The notes under the pieces are model-generated. The model was not told the origin of the DNA, ran no database searches, and worked only from the letters and a program-made list of their open reading frames with translations. From the NCBI GenBank assembly GCA_016928075.1, contig JAFGLJ010000038.1, positions 1 through 51,301 of the forward strand: a DNA stretch of 51,301 bases, in the 5' to 3' direction. Every line of letters begins with the position of its first letter. Position 1 is the first letter of the stretch. The translations under genes were made by a program, and so were the position numbers. Shown here piece after piece: positions 33,324 to 41,452 of this stretch. The stretch is from Bacteroidales bacterium. Lineage in GTDB: Bacteria > Bacteroidota > Bacteroidia > Bacteroidales > VadinHA17.

Positions 33324-35723
33324 ATGAAGAAACTTATAGTGATACTGGTGCTGCCAGTACTGATAATGGCCGGTTGTTCTGAAAAAGCCGGTGAGAAGGA
33401 AAGCACGGGATATCCAATCCAGCCTGTCCCATTTACAGATGTCAGGGTGACAGACAACTTCTGGGCACCCAGGATTAAGACAAACCATGAGGTCACAATT
33501 CCCATAGCCATAGAGCAATCGACCATCACCGGGAGAATAAAAAACTTTGAAATAGCAGGAGGAATGGCAGATGGAGAATTTTGTTCCACCTATCCTTTCG
33601 ACGATTCCGATGTATTTAAAATCATTGAAGGTGCAAGTTACAGCCTTCAGACATTTCCTGATCCTGCACTCGAGGCAAAGCTGGATACACTTATCGGAAA
33701 AATAGGTGCTGCTCAGGAAGACGATGGATACCTGTATACTTACAGGACAATTATGGGTGACGATTCTCATCCCTGGATTGGTAAAAGGTGGGAGAAAACA
33801 CATCTGCTCAGTCACGAACTTTACAATCTGGGGCATATGTATGAGGCTGCAGTAGCTCATTACAGGGCTACGGGAAAGAGGAATTTCCTGGATATTGCCA
33901 TTAAGTCAGCTGACCTGGTTAATGATGAAATTGGCTGGGGGAAAATTGAAACATACCCCGGGCATCAGGAGATTGAGATAGGGCTCGTAAAACTATATAT
34001 TGTCACGGGGGAGAGGAAATACCTTGACCTGGCAAAATTCTTCCTCGATGTCAGGGGTCCTGGTGGCGAAGAATATTCACAGTCGCATAAGAAAGTTATT
34101 GACCAGCGTGAAGCAGTAGGCCATGCAGTGCGTGCGGCCTATATGTATACAGGAATGGCAGATGTGGCAGCACTTTCCAACGACCAGGGTTATATCAATG
34201 CAATAAACCAGATCTGGGAGGATATTGTACATAAAAAAATGTATGTTACAGGTGGTATAGGTGCCTCAGGTGGTAATGAGGGATTCGGTGAACCTTATCA
34301 TCTTCCAAATATGTCAGCATACTGTGAAACATGCGCATCAATAGCAAATGTATTCTGGAACTACAGGATGTTCCTGCATCATGGAGAATCAAAATATTAC
34401 GATGTCCTGGAAAGAACCCTGTACAATGCCCTGCTGTCAGGAGTGAGCCTGAGCGGAGACAGGTTTTTCTATCCCAATGTACTGGAATCGGCAGGACAGC
34501 ACCGGAGGCAGGCATGGTTCGGATGTGCATGCTGCCCTTCAAATATCAGCAGGTTTATTCCATCTGTGCCGGGTTATGTTTACGCAAAGACAGATGACGA
34601 AATATATGTGAATATATACCTTGATAACAGTGCATCAATTGAAAAAGGAGACAACAGGGTGGAAGTGGTTCAAAAAACAAATTATCCCTGGGATGGGGAT
34701 ATAGAAATTACGGTAAATCCGGCTAATGAGGAACGATTTGCCCTGAAGCTGAGAATACCGGGATGGGCTCGCGATGTGGCAATACCCGGTAATCTGTACA
34801 GCTTTACTGATCAGAAAGATGAAGAAATCCGGCTCAGCGTAAATGGAAAAAACATTAAAATCGGTGCTGATGACGGTTACGCAACAGTAAAAAGAAAATG
34901 GAATAAGGGAGACATTATCAAACTTGTTTTACCTATGCCAGTGAGAAAAGTGATTGCTGACGAAAGGGTTGAAGCCGACAGGAATAAATTCTCCCTTCAG
35001 AGGGGGCCACTTATGTATTGTGCTGAATGGGCTGATAATCCTGATGATCAGGTTCTTAGCCTGGTTTTTGACCATGCTGCTGAATTAAATGTTGAATACA
35101 GGGAAGATATGCTTGGGGGTGCTGCCATAATAAAAACCGTGGCCACACCGGCAAAGAAAACTCTATACAATGAGGTAGTCGCTGGCGACCCCGATGAAGC
35201 TGTCTTAATACCATATCACCTGTGGAATAACAGGGGGCCCGGTGAGATGAAAGTCTGGTTGCCCGATACAATTGCATCGGCAAGGCCCGTTCCTGCACCA
35301 ACAATTGCCAGCAGGAGTAAGATAACTGCCAGCAAAATGACAAGCGGGCTTTCCACTATTAATGATCAGTATGAACCAAAACATTCAAATGACCATGAAT
35401 GGTCGTACTATCACTGGTGGCCAGATAATAACAGCTGGGAATGGGTACAGTATGATTTTGAGCAAGCTGAAAAAGTTTCACGTGTAAAAGTCTACTGGTT
35501 CGATGACAGGCCCGATGGTGGTTGCCGCATACCCGATGATTGGGAATTACAGTATCTGGAAAGAGGGAAATGGCTGCCGGTAAAGGCAACAACAGCATAT
35601 ACCATCACCAGGGATGATTGGGATGTGCTTGAGTTTAAACCGGTAAATACAACAGCTCTGCGTTTGCGGGTCAAACTCAGCGAGAACTTCTCAAGTGGCA
35701 TCCACGAATGGATAGTGGAATGA
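33324..35723 (+). CDS. GH127-type beta-L-arabinofuranosidase lipoprotein with a C-terminal discoidin-like domain
   Basis: A 799-residue lipoprotein (Cys18, MAGC), a paralogue of the preceding protein. The zinc site is complete: E335 and C337 in YCETCASIAN, and C403/C404 in CACCPSN. It differs by about 150 extra C-terminal residues (from about 645), starting with PVPAPTIASRSKITAS and continuing WSYYHWWPDNNSWEWVQYDFEQAEKV: an F5/8 type C (discoidin)-like carbohydrate-binding module. Two GH127 proteins suggest different linkages or oligomer lengths. It is the last gene of the operon, and its stop lies 1 nt from the stop of the convergent M64 gene. Confidence 0.92.
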   Translation: MKKLIVILVLPVLIMAGCSEKAGEKESTGYPIQPVPFTDVRVTDNFWAPRIKTNHEVTIPIAIEQSTITGRIKNFEIAGGMADGEFCSTYPFDDSDVFKIIEGASYSLQTFPDPALEAKLDTLIGKIGAAQEDDGYLYTYRTIMGDDSHPWIGKRWEKTHLLSHELYNLGHMYEAAVAHYRATGKRNFLDIAIKSADLVNDEIGWGKIETYPGHQEIEIGLVKLYIVTGERKYLDLAKFFLDVRGPGGEEYSQSHKKVIDQREAVGHAVRAAYMYTGMADVAALSNDQGYINAINQIWEDIVHKKMYVTGGIGASGGNEGFGEPYHLPNMSAYCETCASIANVFWNYRMFLHHGESKYYDVLERTLYNALLSGVSLSGDRFFYPNVLESAGQHRRQAWFGCACCPSNISRFIPSVPGYVYAKTDDEIYVNIYLDNSASIEKGDNRVEVVQKTNYPWDGDIEITVNPANEERFALKLRIPGWARDVAIPGNLYSFTDQKDEEIRLSVNGKNIKIGADDGYATVKRKWNKGDIIKLVLPMPVRKVIADERVEADRNKFSLQRGPLMYCAEWADNPDDQVLSLVFDHAAELNVEYREDMLGGAAIIKTVATPAKKTLYNEVVAGDPDEAVLIPYHLWNNRGPGEMKVWLPDTIASARPVPAPTIASRSKITASKMTSGLSTINDQYEPKHSNDHEWSYYHWWPDNNSWEWVQYDFEQAEKVSRVKVYWFDDRPDGGCRIPDDWELQYLERGKWLPVKATTAYTITRDDWDVLEFKPVNTTALRLRVKLSENFSSGIHEWIVE

Positions 35724-35724
35724 G

Positions 35725-37002
35725 CTATTTAATATAAAACTCAATCATTTCCCGGATAGCTTGCTCGCAAACTTTGCAGTAGCCTTCTGCCTCATTACTT
35801 TTCATGCGGCAGTCGATCTGCGGACGGTATATTCCTTTGGCTGAATAACCACCTCCCTCGAAAAGGCCGACAATATCACTGTATTCCTCGGTAGGCGGAG
35901 TGGGAACAGGTGTATCCTCTGCTATCATATCTTTCCACTTGCTTTCAAAATCAACAAGTGTGGTAATATTGGGTTCCCAGGGTTCAATATCAAAGGGATA
36001 AAATTCCTCGTATGCTACATCAGAAGTGTAGTACTCATCGGCCAGACCTGCAAAACCATGCCCGAATTCATGAGTAAATACCTGAGGAGTAAGTGAATGA
36101 TCAGAGGTAGTGCCTGAATAATAATTATACATCCCACCTCCACCGTATCTTTCACTGTTTATAAGTACAATAATATTATCGTAAGGAACAACTGCAGCGT
36201 AATCCCTCACTGATTTGATGTCAAAGGTGGTCAGGTAACGGGCAAGGTCAAAGGTATAGAAGCTGCTGTTAAGAGCAGTTTTACGATATATTTCTTCTCC
36301 CGGGATATCTGTGCCCGATTCTTCTGATACGACATCTACAGCCCAGATATTAATTTCTTTCTTATAGTCTTTATAAGGCGCATATTCAAACAATATGCCT
36401 GCCAGCCGTTCAGCATCACTGTGAAACTTTTCCATCTCCTGTGCAGTATATCCTTCTGCTACGAATACAAGGTCAACTGCCCTGTGATGATCCTTTTCTC
36501 CTGATATCTTTCTGTGTGCTGTTTCCACTGCAGCTTCTTTTCGGATAAAATAGTCATCAGGATCAATTAATGTTTCATACACTACCTGCAGGGTCCCGTC
36601 TTTCATATATTTCTTAAGGGCAAATCTTACCTCATTTTTGGGAAAAGGGAAGGTGGCAACTTCATAGAAACTCCGTTTTATCTTTTTTGCCTCTGCAGTT
36701 GTCTGCCATTCCTGGAACAATGACCCATAGCCTCGCGAATAAATCAGTTTACCCGATTCCTGGTCATATATTTCGTATCTCAGGTTTCCAAAATGGAAAG
36801 GATCAACCAGGTTTGTTAACGACCCCCCGTAAAATGGTTCTTCTTTCATTTCCATGGGGTACGCTACTGTAGTCTCATGATCACCTGCCAGCATGAAATC
36901 AAAACGAAGGGTTTTATCAATAAAATAGTCATCGAAATTTACCTGGCCTGAAGCAGGCAGGCAGGCAAAGGCCATCAATACTATCAATATCTTTTTCATC
37001 AT
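35725..37002 (-). CDS. M64-family (IgA-peptidase type) secreted metallopeptidase
   Basis: A 425-residue protein with a signal peptide (residues 4-19, ending ASGQ). The zinc motif is H311-E312-F-G-H315 in THEFGHGFAGLADEYY; the extended HEFGH-x5-ADEYY is characteristic of Peptidase_M64. An N-terminal beta-sandwich domain (about 22-165) precedes the catalytic domain. The substrate is unknown; IgA cleavage is known only from one clostridial member. It starts 8 nt after the transaldolase-like gene. Confidence 0.9.
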   Translation of the reverse strand: MMKKILIVLMAFACLPASGQVNFDDYFIDKTLRFDFMLAGDHETTVAYPMEMKEEPFYGGSLTNLVDPFHFGNLRYEIYDQESGKLIYSRGYGSLFQEWQTTAEAKKIKRSFYEVATFPFPKNEVRFALKKYMKDGTLQVVYETLIDPDDYFIRKEAAVETAHRKISGEKDHHRAVDLVFVAEGYTAQEMEKFHSDAERLAGILFEYAPYKDYKKEINIWAVDVVSEESGTDIPGEEIYRKTALNSSFYTFDLARYLTTFDIKSVRDYAAVVPYDNIIVLINSERYGGGGMYNYYSGTTSDHSLTPQVFTHEFGHGFAGLADEYYTSDVAYEEFYPFDIEPWEPNITTLVDFESKWKDMIAEDTPVPTPPTEEYSDIVGLFEGGGYSAKGIYRPQIDCRMKSNEAEGYCKVCEQAIREMIEFYIK

Positions 37003-37010
37003 TATATGGT

Positions 37011-38225
37011 TTATTTAATTATAGAATTTATTCTGTTATCGAGAGCTGCCTGGTCCGTGGCGAACGAAGCCAGCCCGGCGAGGTTAAGTAGTGTGTCGGG
37101 AGCTATTCTGCCGCCATTAATCTTATCCAGCCATGCAGTGCGAACAGGTATTTTCCCGTCGTTACTTATCCTCTGTTTTTCTTCATGGTTCAGAACCGGG
37201 AACATATCTTCAAAACCCTCGTTACGAATAATATCTTCAAGCTCAGGACCCGTGTTGGGGATATTATTTCCGAGATGCTTCGCCAGTTTCAAAAACTTGC
37301 TGTCAACCTTCCAGAATTCATCCATTTTTTCCTGCCGGGGATCGATAGATAATCCGGCAGTATAATTTTCGTTAAGCTTTGAAGAAAATGCTCCTGACAG
37401 TTCTTTTCTACCTGCACCTGCCACCTGTGGAGGTATAGTAAATACATCAACCCCTGCCATCAATTCCAGCTGCTTATGGTGCCTTATGCTGGCAGCAATA
37501 AGCCTGGTGCATGTACCCAGCATGGAACGGATCTCACTTATGTGTTTTTGTGTTTCCAGAACAGTTTTTTCACCTATATATGAACCATCACCTATTTTAT
37601 TATCAACCACATAAGCTCCAATCCTTCCAAGGAAAACATTAAGGAAGTCAGGGCGTGCTATATGGGCAGCCAATACATTTTGTCTTGCGCTGAATCCCAA
37701 TGTGAAATTAATCCTGACACCTTTTTCCACTAACAGTCTTGCACCTATCAGCCCGGCTGCAGTATATGGTACTTTAATAATGAATTTATCAGGACAGATA
37801 TCCCTGTATCTTATGGCATACCTGATAATGTCGTCTATATTATGTGCAGTGTCTGTATGTAGTTCAACACTCACAAATCCGCCAAACTTTTTTGTAAGCC
37901 GCAGGCCGTGTCTTGCATTTAGAATGAAAGCTGTTTCCATTATTTTCTTATCGCGCGGAATCAGATCCAGGATTTCCTGTGTCCGTGGAATGAAATCATC
38001 ATATATGCCTTTCTGAATAACTTTGTTTATCAGTGTATTATTTGTTGTGAGAGCTTCCATTTCGCCGCTCCACACCTGCAGTGCTTCATCCATGTCACCG
38101 GTATCAAGCCAGATTGTGGTTCCGCAGTTATGCAAGTTGGTCCAGAAAGTGTCAGTATGATGATCTATTGTTTCTTCTTCAATACCTTTCAATATATACT
38201 CTCTAATCTTATTCTCTGAAGTCAT
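37011..38225 (-). CDS. Transaldolase-family protein
   Basis: A 404-residue TIM-barrel protein with the transaldolase Schiff-base Lys in DKFIIKVPYTAAG and the N-terminal WLDTGDMDEALQVW and TTNNTLINKVIQKG motifs (classical: IWTDGA and TSNPTLIKK). It is longer than usual at the C-terminus, with an extra 120-residue helical region (about 290-404). It probably transfers dihydroxyacetone units between sugar phosphates; it may belong to the transaldolase/F6P-aldolase-like group. Next to the arabinose operon it could serve pentose phosphate clearance, but the genes are on opposite strands and the link is inferred. Confidence 0.85.
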   Translation of the reverse strand: MTSENKIREYILKGIEEETIDHHTDTFWTNLHNCGTTIWLDTGDMDEALQVWSGEMEALTTNNTLINKVIQKGIYDDFIPRTQEILDLIPRDKKIMETAFILNARHGLRLTKKFGGFVSVELHTDTAHNIDDIIRYAIRYRDICPDKFIIKVPYTAAGLIGARLLVEKGVRINFTLGFSARQNVLAAHIARPDFLNVFLGRIGAYVVDNKIGDGSYIGEKTVLETQKHISEIRSMLGTCTRLIAASIRHHKQLELMAGVDVFTIPPQVAGAGRKELSGAFSSKLNENYTAGLSIDPRQEKMDEFWKVDSKFLKLAKHLGNNIPNTGPELEDIIRNEGFEDMFPVLNHEEKQRISNDGKIPVRTAWLDKINGGRIAPDTLLNLAGLASFATDQAALDNRINSIIK

Positions 38226-38363
38226 ATTCTATTTTATCTATAGTTTAATAATTCTAAATCAGAACGGAGTTCCGGTAGAAATCTCTCACGGGAACCACGA
38301 GATAAAAGTCACCAAACATACACGAGCAGTTTTTAAATTAAGTTCAAAAATAGGTAATAATAA

Positions 38364-38516
38364 TGGAATATTGGAATGATGGATTAATGGAATAATGTTA
38401 AGCTAAGGCTAAGGTTACTATCAAAAGATAAAAGACAAAAGTATAAAGACAAAAGTAGTTGATTATTAGATTATTACCTGTCACCTTTCTCTCATCTCTC
38501 ATAACTTATCTCTCCC
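38364..38516. repeat. Composite block of octamer and heptamer arrays
   Basis: This block fills most of the 317-nt gap between the transaldolase and RlmB-like genes. Octamers TGGAATAT, TGGAATGA, TGGATTAA and TGGAATAA start at 38364, 38372, 38380 and 38388. Heptamers GATAAAA, GACAAAA, GTATAAA and GACAAAA start at 38427, 38434, 38441 and 38448. A pyrimidine arm of CTCTCAT heptamers (38489 and 38496, degenerate to 38516) faces the purine arm. The rest of the gap (38226-38363) holds nothing I could identify. Confidence 0.75.
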
Positions 38517-38626
38517 TGCTCCTTGTTTTATCAGTCGAAGCTTTAGCGAAAACTGGCTTCCTGCCCCCTGCTCCCTGTTTTATCAGCCGAAGCTTTAGCG
38601 GAGGCTGACCCCCTGCTCCCTGCTAT
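38517..38626. repeat. Tandem REP-like palindromes (TCAGCC...GGCTGA family)
   Basis: Two full copies and a short third start each begin TGCTCC(C/T)TG (38517, 38569, 38614). Copy 2 carries a palindrome at 38583-38608 with arms TCAGCC/GGCTGA around GAAGCTTTAGCGGA. Copy 1 (38531-38556) has changed the fourth stem pair from C-G to T-A (CAGT/ACTG), a compensatory change that supports a conserved structure. The block overlaps the 3' end of the RlmB-like gene. Confidence 0.75.
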
Positions 38627-39343
38627 CTCATATAGCAATATTCCGGTAGCAACAGAAACGTTAAGCGATTCAATGCTGCCTGCCAGGGGTATTGAAAGGT
38701 GTAAATCGGTAATTTTCAGTATTTCGGGGCTAATACCTCTGTCTTCTGAGCCCATTACCAGTACTGCAGGACCTTCCAGGTTGGCAGAGCGCAGATCAGA
38801 GTCTCCTTTTTCAGAGGCACTAATAACCCTCAGTCCGGATTCTTTCAGGAACTCAAGTGTTTTGACTATACTTTTGACCCTTGACACAGGGATTTTGTTG
38901 AGTGCGCCTGCCGATGCTTTCAAAGCCTCAGCATTTATTCGTGCGGCACCTTTTTCCGGAATAATAATGCAATCGACACCGAAACATTCGGCACTGCGGG
39001 CTATAGCACCAAAATTACGCACATCAGATATATTGTTCAGGGCGATGAGGAAAGGCTCCCTGCCTGATTCATAAATTCCCGGCAGAAGGGAATAGATATC
39101 ATGATATTCAATTTCAGAAATCCAGGCTATTACACCCTGGTGATTTTTTCGAGTTATACTGTTAAGCTTTTCGGCCGGCACGAACTGGTATGGAATGGAA
39201 TGATTCTTAAGCTCCTGCATGAGTTGAAAGTACAGTGATCCCTTCAGTCCTCTTTTTATTATCACCCTGTCAAGGTTTTTCCCGGATGCTATGGTTTCAA
39301 TCACTGGTCTCAGGCCATAGATATAGTCACTTTTGCTTTTCAT
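38543..39343 (-). CDS. rlmB: TrmH/RlmB-type 23S rRNA (guanosine-2'-O-)-methyltransferase
   Basis: A 266-residue SPOUT enzyme from the ATG at 39343. An earlier in-frame start lies inside the upstream gene. The substrate-binding N-terminal domain (DYIYGLRPVIETI) and the three SPOUT motifs are present: NISDVRNFGAIARSAECFG, VLVMGSEDRGI and SIPLAGSIESLNVSVATGILLYE. Homologues end soon after LLYE. Here about 25 extra residues (SRGSASAKASADKTG and onward) come from the REP-like repeat, and the stop codon lies in copy 1 of the repeat. It is the last gene of a four-gene minus-strand operon. Confidence 0.9.
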   Translation of the reverse strand: MKSKSDYIYGLRPVIETIASGKNLDRVIIKRGLKGSLYFQLMQELKNHSIPYQFVPAEKLNSITRKNHQGVIAWISEIEYHDIYSLLPGIYESGREPFLIALNNISDVRNFGAIARSAECFGVDCIIIPEKGAARINAEALKASAGALNKIPVSRVKSIVKTLEFLKESGLRVISASEKGDSDLRSANLEGPAVLVMGSEDRGISPEILKITDLHLSIPLAGSIESLNVSVATGILLYEIAGSRGSASAKASADKTGSRGQEASFR

Positions 39344-39344
39344 A

Positions 39345-40673
39345 TTAAATACCTGTGGGGTTATCAAGCCTGAATACTATCCCCGAGCGCCAGGTTCGTA
39401 TAGCCTCGTCCCAGTAAGATGTTACACTTTCACTGCGAACCAATATATAATCGTTTGTACTGAAAGGGTTTTCCCTTTTACTGAAACTGAAATAAAGGTA
39501 TTCATCTTCGATCTTATACCGTATTCCCCAGCCTTGCTTAACCTGCTTTTTAAGATAACCCCATCTTTCGCCACCAAGTGTTTTGTAGACTTTGTCGGGA
39601 GGGCCATAAATAATATATATCATTCCCCTGTCGGTTCGCCAGCCTTCTTTATGTGAGGTAAAGAAATAATTGGCATAGATAACCCGGTTATAATATATCC
39701 TTATTAATTCGCGGGAACGTTCGATATTGCCGGTTATTTCAAGCCAGAATTCGTCTAATGCAACCTTAGCCCTTTCACTTTTTTTCATTTCTTGGATTTT
39801 TTCCTCGTTAGTTAGATAGATAAGAGGGTCAATAATGGTTTCCGGCTCGCTCATGCCCGGAAACTCATCTCCGAAATTGAATAGCGTGTAACCTTCGAGT
39901 CTGTTGGAATCAGTAGTGCAAAGGTATATCCCTCTGTTGGGAAACATCAGGGGAAGGGTATCAGAATAGACCATTGCCACAATCTCTTCCGGATTGGTAT
40001 TAATATTTCTTGCGGGCAATAAAAATGATGGTGGAATGGGGCTGGCATCATCAGGTTGAAAAAACATGATAAACAGGCTGTCCATGGGATAGCGGTACAG
40101 GAGATTAATAAATTCACTGGACCTGAGTACCGGGTTAAATAATTCGATCTTATTAAAATGACCACGTACTTTAAAATTGTTATTGCTCAGTTCAGATGTC
40201 TTGTCAAAAGGCAGGTGTGTCTGTATTCTGGTATTCCTGATAAGATCCCTTATTACCAGTTCGGCTTCGTATTTTGACCCTGCCGCAGCCCTCATTGGAA
40301 TGGTGTAAGTATATTGCCGGTTGCCATCTGCTTTCCTTATGTTAACATTATAAAAACCTGTATCGACAGCAACACGGCCCTGGGACATATCATATAACCT
40401 GTAAATTATTATAAGCTCTGCTTTGGGGACACCTTCCGGATTTGCTTCTGTGAAGAACAGGTCATTGGTAAAAAACTTTATAGTAAGTTCAGATAAATCT
40501 TCACTGATATTATATATCTGGTATCTCGGATGTATCGGATTTCTCAATGGATTATATAAATACGAAAGGTCCCTTGAGTCTGTTTCTTCTTTTTTAATGG
40601 AGCCGCAAGAGGCCAGTATGATAATACCAGCCAGTATAAGAAATATGTTATAAATCTTTCCCATCATTTTCAT
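39345..40673 (-). CDS. GWxTD domain-containing lipoprotein
   Basis: A 442-residue lipoprotein starting at the ATG at 40673 (MKMMGKIYNIFLILAG), with its acylated Cys in IILASCGS. Upstream codons of the open frame reach into the preceding gap and lack a signal. The C-terminal part carries the name-giving motif (KEGWRTDRGMIYIIYGPPDKVY, here cited as GWRTD and YGPPDKVY) and the following FSFSKRENPF and YWDEAIRTWR blocks. The function of GWxTD proteins is unknown; they occur widely in Bacteroidota envelopes. One base separates its stop from the RlmB start. Confidence 0.88.
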   Translation of the reverse strand: MKMMGKIYNIFLILAGIIILASCGSIKKEETDSRDLSYLYNPLRNPIHPRYQIYNISEDLSELTIKFFTNDLFFTEANPEGVPKAELIIIYRLYDMSQGRVAVDTGFYNVNIRKADGNRQYTYTIPMRAAAGSKYEAELVIRDLIRNTRIQTHLPFDKTSELSNNNFKVRGHFNKIELFNPVLRSSEFINLLYRYPMDSLFIMFFQPDDASPIPPSFLLPARNINTNPEEIVAMVYSDTLPLMFPNRGIYLCTTDSNRLEGYTLFNFGDEFPGMSEPETIIDPLIYLTNEEKIQEMKKSERAKVALDEFWLEITGNIERSRELIRIYYNRVIYANYFFTSHKEGWRTDRGMIYIIYGPPDKVYKTLGGERWGYLKKQVKQGWGIRYKIEDEYLYFSFSKRENPFSTNDYILVRSESVTSYWDEAIRTWRSGIVFRLDNPTGI

Positions 40674-40705
40674 ATATCTGTTAAAAATAACAAACTTTCT
40701 ACTTT

Positions 40706-41452
40706 TTATGTTGTCCAGCTTATTTTCAGCCTGCATAAGTCCCTGCCATCATTTATCCTTACAACTGAATGTTCAAACGTATTATTTTCAAGTTCTGAAG
40801 CATGAACTGTTATTTCATCACCGGGTACTGATTCCAAAAGGTAATTTACTTCTGCCGAATTAAACTTGTTACCAAGTATAAAATCCAGTGCATAGGTATC
40901 AATTGCCCACTTTACATATTGCACATTATTCACATGCATATTTATATCGAGATCTGAATATCTTACGGGAATAACCTGTGATTTATAGGAGGCATTTACT
41001 AAACCGGGTAATTTTGAAGGGTACCTTTCAAGTGATGACTCCTTTTTCATTTCCATGTTAAGCTTTTCCAGCAGGCTATCTGGTCTGACAGGCCTGCGGT
41101 TTTTTCTGTTAACCATCAGCCAGCATGATGTTGCACCGCCATACTTTTTACCATTGGAACCGAGAACTTCAAAATCACGTAGAGCAAAAAGCTTATCCAC
41201 ACCACGCGGCCATGTCCTTATAATAGTCTCTTTTTCCCATTCCGGCATGGTATCCATTTTTACCAGTATCCTTGAAAGCACCCAGAACCTGTTTTCCTTC
41301 TCAAGATGTTCTTTTCCGAACTTCAATACTGTTGCATGCCGGGCAGCAGCATCCTGCAGGTAGTTGAAGAGGCCCGGGATGCTCAGCCTGCCTGATGCAT
41401 CTGCCTCATAAGTATTTACCCTGTATGTTCTATCGTATACCAGATTATTCAT
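40706..41452 (-). CDS. Acyl-ACP thioesterase-like protein
   Basis: A 248-residue double hot-dog protein from the ATG at 41452 (MNNLVYDRTYRVNTYEAD). It contains the FatA/FatB-type motifs: RLSIPGLFNYLQDAAARHA near the N-terminus, WVLSRILVKMD, and in the second half VRYSDLDINMHVNNVQYVKW, with the catalytic Asn/His region. It probably releases fatty acids from acyl carrier protein to set chain length or supply free fatty acids. Its first 8 nt overlap the end of the ABC-F gene. Confidence 0.9.
   Translation of the reverse strand: MNNLVYDRTYRVNTYEADASGRLSIPGLFNYLQDAAARHATVLKFGKEHLEKENRFWVLSRILVKMDTMPEWEKETIIRTWPRGVDKLFALRDFEVLGSNGKKYGGATSCWLMVNRKNRRPVRPDSLLEKLNMEMKKESSLERYPSKLPGLVNASYKSQVIPVRYSDLDINMHVNNVQYVKWAIDTYALDFILGNKFNSAEVNYLLESVPGDEITVHASELENNTFEHSVVRINDGRDLCRLKISWTT

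Noticed and set aside
35723..35725. Terminator between the convergent GH127 and M64 genes
   Set aside because: The stops are only one base apart and no hairpin with a T-run was found there.
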